Of a stretch of 41,443 bases of DNA, positions 1 to 11,667 are shown in pieces. Numbering within the stretch: position 1 is the first letter of the stretch; each line of letters begins with the position of its first letter. This stretch comes from an uncultured Flavobacteriaceae bacterium (GTDB lineage Bacteria > Bacteroidota > Bacteroidia > Flavobacteriales > Flavobacteriaceae). A program made the translations under genes and the position numbers. The stretch spans positions 1 to 41,443 of the forward strand of contig CALJFB010000047.1 in the NCBI GenBank assembly GCA_938073895.1. The letters are read 5' to 3'. Below the pieces are notes generated by a model that did not search any database, was not told the DNA's origin, and saw nothing but the letters and a program-made list of their open reading frames with translations.

Positions 1-22
1 CTTTAATTTAAATGATGTTCTT

Positions 23-2477
<2,455 letters not shown>

Positions 2478-2515
2478 CTTTAAAAAGGATTATCTTATTG
2501 ATGTGATAAGTTTTG

Positions 2516-2523
2516 CAAAATTG
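2516..2523 (-). promoter_or_regulatory. Weak candidate -7 element for carA
   Basis: Read on the minus strand, CAATTTTG differs by one base from the Bacteroidota -7 consensus TAnnTTTG. It lies between the rplQ terminator and carA, about 40 bp before the carA ATG. I found no convincing TTG at the expected upstream distance, so this is tentative. Confidence 0.25.
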
Positions 2524-2525
2524 CA

Positions 2526-2560
2526 CAAAAAAAAGGATAAACTAAAATAGTTTATCCTTT
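2526..2560 (-). terminator. Intrinsic terminator of the alpha operon, after rplQ
   Basis: A 13-bp perfect stem (2532-2544 with 2548-2560) has a 3-nt loop. On the minus strand it is followed by eight T (A-run 2527-2534). It lies 23 bp after the rplQ stop and separates the ribosomal genes from carA. Confidence 0.88.
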
Positions 2561-2582
2561 ATATTTAAATGCTTATTAACAT

Positions 2583-3053
2583 TTATTCTTCTTCGTTAGT
2601 TGCAGGAACATCTACAGGAGCAGCTTCTGGCTTAGAACCACCACGACGAGAACGACGAGTTGTTTTCTTAGCAGCTTTGTCTGCGTTGTAAATTTCGTTG
2701 TAATCAACTAATTCAATCATTGCCATATCAGCGTTATCTCCTAAACGATTACCAAGCTTAATTATTCTTGTGTATCCTCCTGGACGATCTGCAATTTTAA
2801 CCGCAACATCTCTAAATAATTCAGTTACTGACTCTTTTTGACGTAATTTACTAAAAACTAAACGTCTGTTGTGAGTTGTATCTGTTTTAGATTTTGTGAT
2901 TAAAGGCTCTACAAATTGCTTTAAAGCTTTAGCTTTTGCAACAGTAGTGTTAATACGTTTGTGCTCAATTAATGAACAAGCCATATTAGCTAACATTGCT
3001 TTTCTGTGTGCTGTTTGTCTACCTAAATGGTTAACTTTTTTTCCGTGTCTCAT
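2583..3053 (-). CDS. rplQ: 50S ribosomal protein L17
   Basis: Large-subunit protein near the peptide exit tunnel. The conserved N-terminus ([20 protein letters not shown]) and the core to about residue 120 match L17. At 156 residues it is longer than E. coli L17. The extra C-terminal tail is first basic ([11 protein letters not shown]) and then Ala/Pro/Glu-rich, ending NEEE, an extension common in Bacteroidota. It is last in the rpsD-rpoA-rplQ group, 62 bp after rpoA, and is followed at once by a strong terminator. Confidence 0.97.
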   Translation of the reverse strand: MRHGKKVNHLGRQTAHRKAMLANMACSLIEHKRINTTVAKAKALKQFVEPLITKSKTDTTHNRRLVFSKLRQKESVTELFRDVAVKIADRPGGYTRIIKLGNRLGDNADMAMIELVDYNEIYNADKAAKKTTRRSRRGGSKPEAAPVDVPATNEEE

Positions 3054-3115
3054 GACATTTTAAAATTTACTACATCTTGCATCAACTTGAGTATCAAGGA
3101 GCAAAATATGTAGTG

Positions 3116-4108
3116 TTAGTCTTTGTCTAATTTATATTTTGATAAATCCATTCCGAAATTAAGACCTTTTACATTTACTAGCTCTTCTAGTTCTGTTAAA
3201 GATTTCTTACCAAAGTTACGGAACTTCATTAAATCATTTTTGTTGAAAGATACTAAGTCTCCAAGAGTATCAACTTCAGCAGCCTTTAAACAATTAAGAG
3301 CACGAACAGATAAGTCCATATCTACTAATTTTGTTTTAAGTAACTGTCTCATGTGAAGAGATTCTTCATCATAAGTTTCAGTTTGCGCTATTTCATCAGC
3401 TTCTAAAGTGATACGCTCATCAGAGAATAACATGAAATGGTGAATTAGCGTTTTTGCAGCTTCAGTTAAAGCATCTTGAGGTGTTATAGAACCATCCGTT
3501 TGGATTTCGAAAACTAATTTTTCGTAATCTGTTTTTTGTTCTACACGAAAGTTCTCAATGCTATACTTAACATTTTTAATTGGCGTATAAATTGAATCTG
3601 TAAAGATTGTACCAACAGCTGCTGTAGCTTTTTTATTCTCTTCAGCAGGAACGTAACCTCTTCCTTTTTCAATTGTAATTTCCATATTAATTGTAACTTT
3701 AGGATCTAAGTTACAAATCACTAAGTCTTTGTTTAATACTTGGAATCCTGAAATAAACTTTTGGAAATCACCTGCAGTGATTGTTTCTTGACCAGAAATA
3801 GAGATAGATACCGTTTCGTTATCTACATCTTCAATTTGACGTTTAAAACGAACTTGTTTTAAACTTAAAATAATTTCTGTAACATCATCTACAACACCTT
3901 GTATAGCTGCAAATTCGTGATCTACACCTTCAATTCTTACTGAAGTAATTGCAAAACCTTCTAAAGAAGATAAAAGTACACGACGTAATGCGTTTCCTAC
4001 TGTTAATCCATAACCAGGTTCTAAAGGTCTAAATTCAAATTTACCTTCGAAATCTGTAGAATCAATCATGATTACTTTATCAGGTTTCTGAAAATTAAAT
4101 ACTGCCAT
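3116..4108 (-). CDS. rpoA: DNA-directed RNA polymerase alpha subunit
   Basis: Alpha subunit of RNA polymerase, the dimeric scaffold for beta and beta' assembly. The N-terminal dimerisation domain (about 1-235) contains [21 protein letters not shown] and the [12 protein letters not shown] motif. The C-terminal domain (about 255-330) has helix-hairpin-helix features ([34 protein letters not shown]) that contact DNA and activators. Length of 330 residues is normal. It is preceded by rpsD with a 94-bp gap and followed by rplQ, as in alpha operons generally. Confidence 0.98.
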   Translation of the reverse strand: MAVFNFQKPDKVIMIDSTDFEGKFEFRPLEPGYGLTVGNALRRVLLSSLEGFAITSVRIEGVDHEFAAIQGVVDDVTEIILSLKQVRFKRQIEDVDNETVSISISGQETITAGDFQKFISGFQVLNKDLVICNLDPKVTINMEITIEKGRGYVPAEENKKATAAVGTIFTDSIYTPIKNVKYSIENFRVEQKTDYEKLVFEIQTDGSITPQDALTEAAKTLIHHFMLFSDERITLEADEIAQTETYDEESLHMRQLLKTKLVDMDLSVRALNCLKAAEVDTLGDLVSFNKNDLMKFRNFGKKSLTELEELVNVKGLNFGMDLSKYKLDKD

Positions 4109-4202
4109 TTTTTCTTCGTTTTAATTGTTATCTGGTTGCGCGATTTATAAGTATGAAGAAAACAAATAAATCCTTTGGCCAAATACCAATATAATTAATG
4201 TA

Positions 4203-4808
4203 TTATTTAGAGTAAAGTTCTACAATGAACTGCTCATTAATGTTTTCTGGGATTTGAAGTCTAGCTGGAACAGAAACAAAAGTTCCTTCCTTAGTAGCTG
4301 TATTCCAAGTAATCCATTCGTAAACGTTACTAGAGCTAGATAAAGATCTTTCAATAGCTTCAATTGACTTAGATTTCTCCCTTACTGCAACAACATCACC
4401 TGCTTGTAAAGAATATGAAGGAATGTTTACTAACTCACCGTTAACAGTAATATGTCTGTGAGATACTAATTGTCTTGCAGCACTTCTTGTTGGAGCAACG
4501 CCCATTCTAAATACAACGTTGTCTAGTCTTGACTCACATAATTGTAATAGAACTTGACCTGTAATTCCTTTAGAAGCAGTTGCTTTTTTGAATAAATTTC
4601 TGAATTGTTTTTCTAAAATACCATAAGTATACTTAGCTTTTTGCTTTTCCATTAATTGGATAGCATATTCAGATTTTTTTCCTCTACGACGTGCATTTCC
4701 GTGTTGCCCTGGAGGGTAATTTCTTTTTTCGAATGATTTATCTTCACCGAATATAGCTTCGCCAAATTTACGTGCTATTTTTGTTTTAGGACCAGTATAT
4801 CTTGCCAT
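4203..4808 (-). CDS. rpsD: 30S ribosomal protein S4
   Basis: Primary 16S rRNA binding protein and, in enterobacteria, the autogenous repressor of the alpha operon. The 201-residue chain has the S4 N-terminal domain without the zinc-binding cysteines (C-minus form), then the S4 RNA-binding fold ([40 protein letters not shown]). A convincing promoter lies about 100 bp upstream, directly behind the rpsK terminator. S4, RpoA and L17 are therefore probably made from their own transcript, whose leader of about 95 nt could hold an S4 control site. Confidence 0.97.
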   Translation of the reverse strand: MARYTGPKTKIARKFGEAIFGEDKSFEKRNYPPGQHGNARRRGKKSEYAIQLMEKQKAKYTYGILEKQFRNLFKKATASKGITGQVLLQLCESRLDNVVFRMGVAPTRSAARQLVSHRHITVNGELVNIPSYSLQAGDVVAVREKSKSIEAIERSLSSSSNVYEWITWNTATKEGTFVSVPARLQIPENINEQFIVELYSK

Positions 4809-4909
4809 TTCTAATTGTTTAAAAGAGTGATTATGAATTAAGGTCTTAAACTTATCCTTCGATAACCGTTAATCTCTATTGTGATACTAATTAATTATTT
4901 TTTCGTGTG

Positions 4910-4938
4910 CAAATTTATATAAAAAAAATGAATATCAA
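4910..4938 (-). promoter_or_regulatory. Promoter of rpsD-rpoA-rplQ
   Basis: On the minus strand TTG (4938-4936), an 18-bp spacer and TAAATTTG (4917-4910) followed by C match the Bacteroidota promoter consensus TTG-N17-23-TAnnTTTG. The spacing is identical to the rpsL promoter. The -33 TTG is part of the rpsK terminator stem. The expected start site is near 4903-4905, about 95 nt before the rpsD ATG. Confidence 0.75.
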
Positions 4939-4965
4939 CCATAATAAAACAATTGATATTCATTT
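4918..4965 (-). terminator. Intrinsic terminator after rpsK
   Basis: A 13-bp perfect stem (4926-4938 with 4953-4965) has a 14-nt loop. On the minus strand it is followed by a T-rich run (4928-4918). It begins 14 bp after the rpsK stop and splits the usual rpsM-rpsK-rpsD-rpoA-rplQ alpha operon into two units. The long loop makes it weaker than the rplQ terminator. Confidence 0.72.
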
Positions 4966-4978
4966 AGAAAATATAGAA

Positions 4979-5371
4979 TTATACTCTACGACGTTTTGGT
5001 GGACGACAACCATTGTGAGGTAAAGGTGTAACATCAATAATTTCTGTTACTTCAATTCCTGCGTTATGTATTGAACGGATAGCAGATTCCCTACCATTTC
5101 CTGGTCCTTTAACGTATACTTTTACTTTTTTTAACCCAGCTTCTTTAGCAACTCCTGAAGCATCTTCAGCAGCTAATTGTGCAGCATAAGGAGTATTTTT
5201 CTTAGAACCTCTGAAACCCATTTTCCCAGCTGATGACCAAGAGATCACGTCGCCTTTTTTGTTGGTTAAAGAGATAATAATGTTGTTAAAAGATGCTGTT
5301 ACGTGAGCTTCTCCAACAGATTCTACTATAACTTTACGTTTTTTAGTAGTTTTAGCGTTTGTCTTTGCCAT
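4979..5371 (-). CDS. rpsK: 30S ribosomal protein S11
   Basis: Small-subunit platform protein near the mRNA exit region. The 130-residue chain has a basic N-terminal tail ([18 protein letters not shown]) and the S11 core ([39 protein letters not shown]). It ends in the conserved basic tail [13 protein letters not shown]. It follows rpsM with a 96-bp gap and is followed by an intrinsic terminator, so it is probably the last gene of the long str-S10-spc transcript. Confidence 0.97.
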   Translation of the reverse strand: MAKTNAKTTKKRKVIVESVGEAHVTASFNNIIISLTNKKGDVISWSSAGKMGFRGSKKNTPYAAQLAAEDASGVAKEAGLKKVKVYVKGPGNGRESAIRSIHNAGIEVTEIIDVTPLPHNGCRPPKRRRV

Positions 5372-5467
5372 ATTTTAATAGTTCTTAGTTTAGTTGATAG
5401 TCGCTAGAATCCTAAACCTTAATTTCAAACAGATTCTTTCCAACGTCTATACTAAAGACTAAATTAA

Positions 5468-5842
5468 TTATTTAGTTGCTTTCTTTTTGTTAGCAACAGT
5501 TTTTCTTCTACCTTTTCTAGTTCTAGAGTTGTTTTTAGTACGTTGTCCTCTTAAAGGTAAACCAACTCTGTGACGAATACCTCTGTAACATCCAATATCC
5601 ATTAATCGCTTAATGTTTAATTGTGTTTCAGAACGTAATTCACCTTCAATAGTAAAAGTTCCTACGGCTTCACGGATAGCACTAATTTGATCATCAGACC
5701 AATCTTGAACTTTTACGCTCTCGTCTACCTTAGCTGTTTCTAAAATTTCAACTGCTCTACTTCTTCCTACACCATAGATGTAAGTTAAAGAAATAACGCC
5801 TCTTTTTTGTTTTGGTATATCAACACCTGCAATTCTTGCCAT
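5468..5842 (-). CDS. rpsM: 30S ribosomal protein S13
   Basis: Small-subunit head protein that contacts the 50S subunit and P-site tRNA. The 124-residue sequence shows [19 protein letters not shown], the helix-two-turn-helix core (IYGVGRSRA) and the [20 protein letters not shown] segment. The C-terminus is a very basic tail ([12 protein letters not shown]). It starts 2 bp before the 3' end of rpmJ, typical of the rpmJ-rpsM-rpsK order. Confidence 0.97.
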   Translation of the reverse strand: MARIAGVDIPKQKRGVISLTYIYGVGRSRAVEILETAKVDESVKVQDWSDDQISAIREAVGTFTIEGELRSETQLNIKRLMDIGCYRGIRHRVGLPLRGQRTKNNSRTRKGRRKTVANKKKATK

Positions 5843-5844
5843 AA

Positions 5845-5961
5845 CTATCCTTGTCTTTGTTTGAATCTAGGATTCTTTTTGTTAATAACGTAAAGTCTAC
5901 CTTTTCTTCGTACGATTTTGCAATCTGCACTTCTTTTTTTAACTGATGCTCTTACTTTCAT
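5845..5961 (-). CDS. rpmJ: 50S ribosomal protein L36 (zinc-free form)
   Basis: A short reading frame of 38 codons between infA and rpsM. The translation begins [20 protein letters not shown] and ends NPRFKQRQG, clearly L36. Of the CCCH zinc-ribbon ligands found in E. coli L36, only the second Cys (residue 14) remains. The first Cys is Ala, and the third Cys and the His are replaced in [11 protein letters not shown], so this copy should not bind zinc. It is 4 bp from infA and 2 bp from rpsM. Confidence 0.95.
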   Translation of the reverse strand: MKVRASVKKRSADCKIVRRKGRLYVINKKNPRFKQRQG

Positions 5962-5965
5962 CTTG

Positions 5966-6181
5966 TTAGTATCTATAGGTTATACGAGCCTTACTTAAAT
6001 CATAAGGACTCATTTCTAATTTAACTTTATCTCCTGGTAATAACTTAATATAATGCATACGCATTTTACCAGAGATATGAGCGGTCACAATATGACCATT
6101 TTCTAATTCAACACGGAACATAGCATTTGATAATGCTTCAATAATACTTCCATCTTGTTCTATTGCTGCTTGTTTTGCCAT
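5966..6181 (-). CDS. infA: Translation initiation factor IF-1
   Basis: Small S1/OB-fold factor that binds the ribosomal A site during initiation. The 71-residue length is typical. Diagnostic segments are [40 protein letters not shown] and [20 protein letters not shown]. It lies 7 bp after secY. The map and adk genes often found between secY and infA in other bacteria are absent. Confidence 0.97.
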   Translation of the reverse strand: MAKQAAIEQDGSIIEALSNAMFRVELENGHIVTAHISGKMRMHYIKLLPGDKVKLEMSPYDLSKARITYRY

Positions 6182-6188
6182 AATAAAA

Positions 6189-7550
6189 TTAAGCTACTGC
6201 TTTTCTATTTTTACCTGTTTTCATCAAGCCATCATAATGTCTATTTAACAAATAAGAATTTACTTGTTGCATAGTGTCGATAGCAACACCTACCATAATT
6301 AATAGAGATGTTCCTCCAAAGAATAATGCCCAACCAGATTGTACATCTAATAACTTTACAATAATAGCAGGAAATACTGCTAATAAAGCTAAAAATATAG
6401 AACCAGGTAATGTAATCTGCGACATAATCTTATCTAAATACTCTGATGTTTCACCACCTGGACGAATCCCAGGAATAAAACCACCACTACGTTTTAAATC
6501 ATCAGCCATTTTGTTCGTTGGAACAGTAATAGCCGTGTAAAAGTATGTAAAGATAATAATTAATAATGCAAATACAACATTATACCATAAACCAAAGATG
6601 TCTTGGAAATTAGTTTGCATCCATTGTCCTGCTGAAGTTTCTTTTAAAAATGAAGAGCCTCCAATTAAACCAGGAACAAACATAATAGCTTGAGCAAATA
6701 TAATAGGCATAACTCCTGAAGCATTTAGCTTTAAAGGTATATATTGTCTATTACCACCTAAACCATCTTGCTCATAACTTCCCGTAGCTGTACGTCTAGC
6801 ATACTGAACAGCGATCTTACGAACAGCCATTACTAAAAGAATTGATGCAAAAATAATAGCAAACCAAATAACAACTTCAAATAAAATCATCATTACATTA
6901 TTTCCAGTTTCTAATCTAGAAACAGCATTTTGTAAAAATGACTTAGGTAATGTAGCAATAATACCAACCATAATTAATAATGAAATACCATTACCAATAC
7001 CTTTATCAGTTATTTTTTCTCCTAACCACATTGCAAAAATAGTACCTGTTACCAAAATAACAATAGATGATACTAAAAATGTAGGATACGAAAATCCGTT
7101 TACTAATAAACTATTCATTGAATCAACTCCAGATAAAGCAGGTAAACTAGCTAAATAACCTGGTGCTTGTATTAAACAAATACCTATAGTTAACCAACGT
7201 GTTATTTGAGTAATCTTTTTCTGACCACTCGCACCTTCTTTTTGAAGTTTTTGTAAATAAGGAATAGCAATACCCATTAGCTGAACAACAATAGAAGCTG
7301 AAATGTATGGCATAATACCTAAAGCAAAAACTGATGCGTTAGCAAAAGCTCCACCTGTAAAAGCATTTAAAACACCTAATAAACCTCCGCCTGCTGTATC
7401 TTGTAAACCTCCTAATTGTGTAGTATCAATACCAGGTAAAACTACCTGGGCACCGAAACGATACACTAGTAGTAAGGTAAGTGTTACTAAGATACGGTTT
7501 CTTAGTTCTTCAATGTTCCATACATTTTTTATAGTTTCTATAAATTTCAT
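6189..7550 (-). CDS. secY: Preprotein translocase subunit SecY
   Basis: Central channel of the SecYEG translocon in the inner membrane, which exports proteins with Sec signals such as the SusC, SusD and Omp85 proteins in this window. The 453-residue chain has the expected ten hydrophobic segments, an N-terminal [19 protein letters not shown] stretch and [20 protein letters not shown]. The cytoplasmic loop [19 protein letters not shown] lies before the last helices. It follows rplO by 11 bp, the usual spc-operon order. Confidence 0.98.
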   Translation of the reverse strand: MKFIETIKNVWNIEELRNRILVTLTLLLVYRFGAQVVLPGIDTTQLGGLQDTAGGGLLGVLNAFTGGAFANASVFALGIMPYISASIVVQLMGIAIPYLQKLQKEGASGQKKITQITRWLTIGICLIQAPGYLASLPALSGVDSMNSLLVNGFSYPTFLVSSIVILVTGTIFAMWLGEKITDKGIGNGISLLIMVGIIATLPKSFLQNAVSRLETGNNVMMILFEVVIWFAIIFASILLVMAVRKIAVQYARRTATGSYEQDGLGGNRQYIPLKLNASGVMPIIFAQAIMFVPGLIGGSSFLKETSAGQWMQTNFQDIFGLWYNVVFALLIIIFTYFYTAITVPTNKMADDLKRSGGFIPGIRPGGETSEYLDKIMSQITLPGSIFLALLAVFPAIIVKLLDVQSGWALFFGGTSLLIMVGVAIDTMQQVNSYLLNRHYDGLMKTGKNRKAVA

Positions 7551-7561
7551 GCGCTGTAGGA

Positions 7562-8014
7562 TTATAATGTTACAACTTGTCCTCCTGCTGCTTCAATAGC
7601 TGATACAGCTGATGCAGAGAATTTATGAGATGTAATAGTTATTTTAGATTTTAATTCACCTCTACCTAATATTTTAACCATCTCGTGCTTACGAGCTAAT
7701 CCTAAATCAAGCATTGTTTGAAAATCTAAAGTATCTGTAATTTTCTTATCATCAATTAACTCTTGGATTTTATCCAAGTTAATTGGTTGATATTCTTTAC
7801 GATTAATGTTAGTAAAGCCAAACTTAGGGACACGTCTTTGTAATGGCATTTGACCACCTTCAAAACCTATCTTCTTAGAGTAACCTGAACGAGATTTTGC
7901 TCCTTTGTGACCACGTGTAGCAGTGCCACCTTTTCCAGAACCTTGACCACGTCCAACTCTTTTTCCTTGACTTTTAACTGAACCTTCTGCAGGTTTTAAA
8001 TTACTTAAATTCAT
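7562..8014 (-). CDS. rplO: 50S ribosomal protein L15
   Basis: Late-assembly large-subunit protein. The 150-residue sequence has the Gly/Arg/Lys-rich N-terminal extension (GRGQGSGKGGTATRGHKGAK) that penetrates 23S rRNA, followed by the FGFTNINRKEYQPINLDKI region and the C-terminal L15/L18e-type fold ending SAIEAAGGQVVTL. It is directly followed by secY and preceded by rpmD, 12 bp away. Confidence 0.97.
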   Translation of the reverse strand: MNLSNLKPAEGSVKSQGKRVGRGQGSGKGGTATRGHKGAKSRSGYSKKIGFEGGQMPLQRRVPKFGFTNINRKEYQPINLDKIQELIDDKKITDTLDFQTMLDLGLARKHEMVKILGRGELKSKITITSHKFSASAVSAIEAAGGQVVTL

Positions 8015-8026
8015 TTATCAGTTGTA

Positions 8027-8209
8027 TTATTTAGTTTCTTCAAAAGAAACTAAGTGATTAACTTTTTTAACCATTCCTAATATATTAGGAGTAGCTTCGT
8101 GTTCTACGACTTGTCCAATCTTTTTCAGACCAAGAGCTTCTAGAGTTCTTTTTTGTCTTAATGTACGATTGATAGCACTTTTAACTTTTTTTACTTTAAT
8201 CTTAGCCAT
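8027..8209 (-). CDS. rpmD: 50S ribosomal protein L30
   Basis: Short large-subunit protein of 60 residues. The motif KVKKVKSAINRTLRQKRTLE followed by ALGLKKIGQVVEHEATPNIL is diagnostic. It sits between rpsE and rplO with about 10-bp gaps, its standard position. Confidence 0.95.
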   Translation of the reverse strand: MAKIKVKKVKSAINRTLRQKRTLEALGLKKIGQVVEHEATPNILGMVKKVNHLVSFEETK

Positions 8210-8219
8210 TGTCTACTAA

Positions 8220-8744
8220 TTAACCGTTAAACACTTTCTCTAAAGATACTCCTCTTTCGCGTGCGATAGTATGAGCACTTCTTAATTGTAATAAAGCATC
8301 AAAAGTTGCTTTAACTACGTTATGTGGATTTGATGATCCTTGAGACTTAGATAGTACATCATGTACACCAACTGCTTCAAGAACTGTTCTTACAGCTCCA
8401 CCAGCAATTACACCAGTACCAGCAGATGCAGGTATAATGTTAACTCTTGCTCCACCAAATTTACCTTTCTGTTCATGAGGTAAAGTTCCTTTTATAATAG
8501 GAATTCTTACTAAGTTTTTCTTAGCATCTTCAATAGCTTTAGCAATTGCACTAGCTACATCTTTAGATTTCCCTAAACCTTGACCTACAACACCAGCTTC
8601 GTCTCCAACAACAACAATTGCTGAAAAACCGAAAGCTCTACCACCTTTAGTTACCTTAGTAACTCTTTGTACACCAACTAAACGATCTTTAAGATCTAAT
8701 CCACTTGGTTTTACTAACTCTGCACTTTTGTATTTATGATACAT
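8220..8744 (-). CDS. rpsE: 30S ribosomal protein S5
   Basis: Small-subunit fidelity protein at the mRNA entry channel. The 174-residue chain has the double-stranded-RNA-binding-like N-terminal domain ([39 protein letters not shown]) and the C-terminal domain ([40 protein letters not shown]). It starts 6 bp after rplR. Confidence 0.97.
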   Translation of the reverse strand: MYHKYKSAELVKPSGLDLKDRLVGVQRVTKVTKGGRAFGFSAIVVVGDEAGVVGQGLGKSKDVASAIAKAIEDAKKNLVRIPIIKGTLPHEQKGKFGGARVNIIPASAGTGVIAGGAVRTVLEAVGVHDVLSKSQGSSNPHNVVKATFDALLQLRSAHTIARERGVSLEKVFNG

Positions 8745-8750
8745 AATTTC

Positions 8751-9107
8751 TTAGAATTTAAGTCCTGCTTCTCTAGCTCCTTCAGCTAATGATTTTACTC
8801 TACCATGATATAAAAATCCACCTCTATCAAAAGAAATCGTTCCTACACCTGCTTTAAGTGCTTTTTCTGCGATAGACTTACCTACTAATGCAGCTACTTC
8901 GATTTTATTACCTTTTACAGAACTAATCTCTTTATCTCTTGAAGATGCAGCAATGATAGTTTTACCATTTACATCATCAACGATTTGAGCGTATATTTCT
9001 TTATTACTTCTAAAAACAGATAGTCTTGGTCTAGCTTCAGTACCAGATACGACTTTACGTATTCTGTTTTTAATTCTTAATCTCTTTTCGTTTTTTGTTA
9101 ACGCCAT
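8751..9107 (-). CDS. rplR: 50S ribosomal protein L18
   Basis: 5S rRNA-binding protein of the central protuberance. The 118-residue sequence shows the basic N-terminus ([20 protein letters not shown]), [20 protein letters not shown] and the C-terminal [20 protein letters not shown] motif. It lies 10 bp after rplF, in standard spc order. Confidence 0.97.
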   Translation of the reverse strand: MALTKNEKRLRIKNRIRKVVSGTEARPRLSVFRSNKEIYAQIVDDVNGKTIIAASSRDKEISSVKGNKIEVAALVGKSIAEKALKAGVGTISFDRGGFLYHGRVKSLAEGAREAGLKF

Positions 9108-9117
9108 GACTTTCTTA

Positions 9118-9660
9118 TTAAGCTGATTTACCTGCTTTTCTTCTAATGATTTCTCCTACAAACTTGATACCTTTACCTTTGTATGGTTCAGGTCTTCTAA
9201 ATCCTCTAATCTTAGCAGCAACTTGACCAACTAATTGTTTGTCGAATGATGTTAACTTTATAATTGGGTTTTTTCCTTTATCAGATACAGTTTCAACCTT
9301 TACTTCTTCAGCAAGACTTAAAACGATATTATGAGAAAAACCTAATGCTAATTCTAAAGTATTTCCTTGATTAGAAGCTCTATATCCAACACCAACTAGT
9401 TCTAATTCCTTAGACCAACCTTCGGATACACCTTTAACCATATTATTAACTAAAGATCTGTATAGACCATGTTTAGCTTTACTTTCTTTGTTATCAGACG
9501 ATCTTGTAATTAATACATTATTATCTTCAACTTTTACATCTACAACGTCAAAATTTTGAGTTAGTTCGCCTAACTTACCTTTAACTGTAATAGTGTTGTC
9601 TTTTACTGTAACTGTTACTCCACTTGGAATAACAACTGGATTATTTCCTATTCTAGACAT
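9118..9660 (-). CDS. rplF: 50S ribosomal protein L6
   Basis: Large-subunit protein near the GTPase-associated centre. The 180-residue chain has two L6 repeats: [20 protein letters not shown] with [19 protein letters not shown], and a C-terminal half ending in [20 protein letters not shown] and [11 protein letters not shown]. It follows rpsH by 14 bp. Confidence 0.97.
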   Translation of the reverse strand: MSRIGNNPVVIPSGVTVTVKDNTITVKGKLGELTQNFDVVDVKVEDNNVLITRSSDNKESKAKHGLYRSLVNNMVKGVSEGWSKELELVGVGYRASNQGNTLELALGFSHNIVLSLAEEVKVETVSDKGKNPIIKLTSFDKQLVGQVAAKIRGFRRPEPYKGKGIKFVGEIIRRKAGKSA

Positions 9661-9674
9661 CTCTTATTCTTTTT

Positions 9675-10073
9675 TTAGTAAACGTAACATAAAACTTCAC
9701 CACCTACGTTATCTCTCTTGGCTTGTTTAGCTGTCATTACTCCGTGAGAAGTAGATACGATAGCTATCCCAAGACCATTTAAAATACGAGGTAATTCTTT
9801 TGAACTTGAATATTTACGTAAACCTGGTTTACTAATTCTTTGAATTTTTCTGATAGTAGGCTCTTTAGTTTCTTTATTGTACTTAAGTGCAATTTTAATT
9901 GAACCTTGTACTGAAACATCTTCGAACTTGTAACTTAAAATATATCCTTGGTCGAATAATATTTTAGTAATGTCTTTTTTTAAATTTGATGCAGGAATTT
10001 CAACAACTCTGTGGTTAGCGCTTATTGCGTTTCTAACACGAGTTAAGTAATCTGCAATTGGATCTGTATACAT
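9675..10073 (-). CDS. rpsH: 30S ribosomal protein S8
   Basis: Primary 16S rRNA binding protein that nucleates the central domain and, in E. coli, represses spc translation. From the ATG at 10073 the product is 132 residues, starting MYTDPIADYLTRVRNAISAN, the family start. The C-terminal signature STSHGVMTAKQAKRDNVGGE is intact. An in-frame TTG at 10136 would add 21 residues, but these are encoded by a palindromic insert and match nothing in S8, so I rejected that start. The 74-bp gap to rpsN is unusually large for this cluster and holds that palindrome. Confidence 0.97.
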   Translation of the reverse strand: MYTDPIADYLTRVRNAISANHRVVEIPASNLKKDITKILFDQGYILSYKFEDVSVQGSIKIALKYNKETKEPTIRKIQRISKPGLRKYSSSKELPRILNGLGIAIVSTSHGVMTAKQAKRDNVGGEVLCYVY

Positions 10074-10091
10074 ATGTATGAATTTGCGGTT

Positions 10092-10136
10092 TTGGTTTTC
10101 TATCCCGAAATGTTTCGGGATAGAACCTAAAACCAA
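10092..10136. repeat. Composite palindrome in the rpsN-rpsH gap
   Basis: A perfect 11-bp inverted repeat (10100-10110 CTATCCCGAAA with 10113-10123) is separated by only 2 nt. It is enclosed by a second perfect 8-bp inverted repeat (TTGGTTTT at 10092-10099 with AAAACCAA at 10129-10136), leaving a 5-nt bulge on one side. Spacers elsewhere in the spc part are mostly under 20 bp, so this looks inserted. There is no T-run after it, so it is not a normal terminator. It resembles short palindromic elements dispersed in Bacteroidota genomes, but I noticed no second copy here. Confidence 0.8.
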
Positions 10137-10147
10137 TTAAATAGTTT

Positions 10148-10417
10148 TTACCAACTTGCTTTTCTAACGCCAGGAATTAATCCTTGGTTAGCCATTTCTC
10201 TAAATGTAACACGAGAAATACCAAATGTTCTCATATACCCTTTAGGTCTTCCTGTAAGTTTACATCTATTGTGCATACGAACTGGTGAAGCATTTTTAGG
10301 AAGCTTTTGTAAAGCTTCATAATCTCCAGCTGCTTTTAAAGCCTTACGTTTATCAGCATACTTTGCTACTGTTTTACTTCTTTTAACCTCACGGGCTTTC
10401 ATTGATTCTTTAGCCAT
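10148..10417 (-). CDS. rpsN: 30S ribosomal protein S14
   Basis: Small-subunit head protein. At 89 residues, without CxxC pairs, this is the long zinc-independent S14 type. Diagnostic segments are [40 protein letters not shown] and [20 protein letters not shown]. It lies 3 bp after rplE. Its downstream gap to rpsH carries the composite palindrome. Confidence 0.97.
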   Translation of the reverse strand: MAKESMKAREVKRSKTVAKYADKRKALKAAGDYEALQKLPKNASPVRMHNRCKLTGRPKGYMRTFGISRVTFREMANQGLIPGVRKASW

Positions 10418-10420
10418 GAT

Positions 10421-10972
10421 TTAGTTTTTTTGAAAAGGTAATCCCATTTCAGTTAATAATGATTTAGCTTCTTTATCTGTTTGAGCAGATGTTACGAACG
10501 TAATGTCCATACCAGCTATTTTATTCACTTTATCAATGTCAATCTCAGGGAAAATAATTTGCTCAGTAACTCCTAAATTGTAGTTACCTCGTCCATCAAA
10601 TCCTGTAGCTTTAATTCCTCCAAAATCTCTTACACGAGGTAAGGCTGAAGTAATTAAACGATCTAAAAATTCGTACATTCTTTCTCCTCTTAACGTAACT
10701 TTAGCACCAATTGGCATTCCTTTACGTAATTTGAAAGTAGCAACATCTTTTTTAGATAATGTAGATACAGCTTTCTGTCCTGTAATATTGGTTAATTCAT
10801 CGACCGCATGGTCTACTAATTTTTTATCAGAAACAGCAGCACCAACTCCTCTAGAAAGACAAATCTTTTCTAATTTAGGTACTTGCATTATGTTCTTATA
10901 ACCAAATTCGTCTGTAAGAGCAGCAATTACTTTGCTTTTATACTCTTCTTTAAGTCTAGGTGAATATGCCAT
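10421..10972 (-). CDS. rplE: 50S ribosomal protein L5
   Basis: 5S rRNA-binding protein of the central protuberance that contacts P-site tRNA. The 183-residue chain has the L5 signatures [60 protein letters not shown] and [18 protein letters not shown]. It starts 1 bp after the rplX stop, suggesting coupled translation. Confidence 0.97.
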   Translation of the reverse strand: MAYSPRLKEEYKSKVIAALTDEFGYKNIMQVPKLEKICLSRGVGAAVSDKKLVDHAVDELTNITGQKAVSTLSKKDVATFKLRKGMPIGAKVTLRGERMYEFLDRLITSALPRVRDFGGIKATGFDGRGNYNLGVTEQIIFPEIDIDKVNKIAGMDITFVTSAQTDKEAKSLLTEMGLPFQKN

Positions 10973-10973
10973 A

Positions 10974-11297
10974 CTATATTACTTCATTAGATTTTTTAGA
11001 AAAACGTACTTTTTTTCCATCTTCTATTCTATATCCTACTCTTGTTTCTTCTCCTTTAGAAGTTAACAAAGATAGGTTAGATATTTGGATTGAAGCCTCT
11101 TTTTCTACGATTCCTCCTTGAGGACTTTGTGCGCTAGGTTTAGTATGCTTTTTAACCATATTAACACCTTCTACAATCGCTTTGTTTTTAGCAATAAATA
11201 CTTTAGTTACAGTACCTTGAGAACCTTTATGGTCTCCTGCTATAACTTTTACAGTATCTCCTGTTTTAATTTTTAGCTTTGTCATTTTTAATTTCAT
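10974..11297 (-). CDS. rplX: 50S ribosomal protein L24
   Basis: Assembly-initiating large-subunit protein with a KOW motif near the N-terminus ([20 protein letters not shown]). Two in-frame ATGs compete. The first overlaps the rplN stop as TAATG and gives 107 residues. The second, four codons later (11285), gives [10 protein letters not shown] and 103 residues, closer to the usual family start, and is preceded by an A-rich stretch. I list the longer form but consider the second start at least equally likely. Confidence 0.93.
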   Translation of the reverse strand: MKLKMTKLKIKTGDTVKVIAGDHKGSQGTVTKVFIAKNKAIVEGVNMVKKHTKPSAQSPQGGIVEKEASIQISNLSLLTSKGEETRVGYRIEDGKKVRFSKKSNEVI

Positions 11298-11665
11298 TAA
11301 AGCACTTCAGGTGCTAATGATACAATTTTCATGAATTGCTTATCACGAAGTTCTCTAGCAACAGGTCCAAAAACACGAGTTCCTTTCATCTCACCAGTAG
11401 GTGTTAAAAGTACACAAGCGTTATCATCAAATCTTATATAAGATCCATCTGGACGTCTTACTTCTTTTTTGGTACGAACTACAACAGCAGTTGATACGCT
11501 ACCCTTTTTGGTATTACCATTTGGGGTTGCGTCTTTTACTGCTACAACGATCTTATCACCAATAGAAGCATATCTTCTTTTAGTTCCACCTAATACACGG
11601 ATAGTTAAAACTTCCTTTGCACCAGTGTTGTCTGCGACTTTTAGTCTTGATTCTTGTTGTACCAT
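11297..11665 (-). CDS. rplN: 50S ribosomal protein L14
   Basis: Large-subunit interface protein that forms bridges to 16S rRNA. The 122-residue sequence begins [20 protein letters not shown] and contains [20 protein letters not shown] and [20 protein letters not shown], all diagnostic of L14. Its stop overlaps the rplX ATG by one base, and rpsQ ends 2 bp upstream of its start. Confidence 0.97.
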   Translation of the reverse strand: MVQQESRLKVADNTGAKEVLTIRVLGGTKRRYASIGDKIVVAVKDATPNGNTKKGSVSTAVVVRTKKEVRRPDGSYIRFDDNACVLLTPTGEMKGTRVFGPVARELRDKQFMKIVSLAPEVL

Positions 11666-11667
11666 AA

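Noticed and set aside
10074-10136. N-terminal extension of S8 from an in-frame TTG
   Set aside because: The added 21 residues are translated from the palindrome, match nothing in S8, and the family start MYTDPIADYL is an ATG at 10073.
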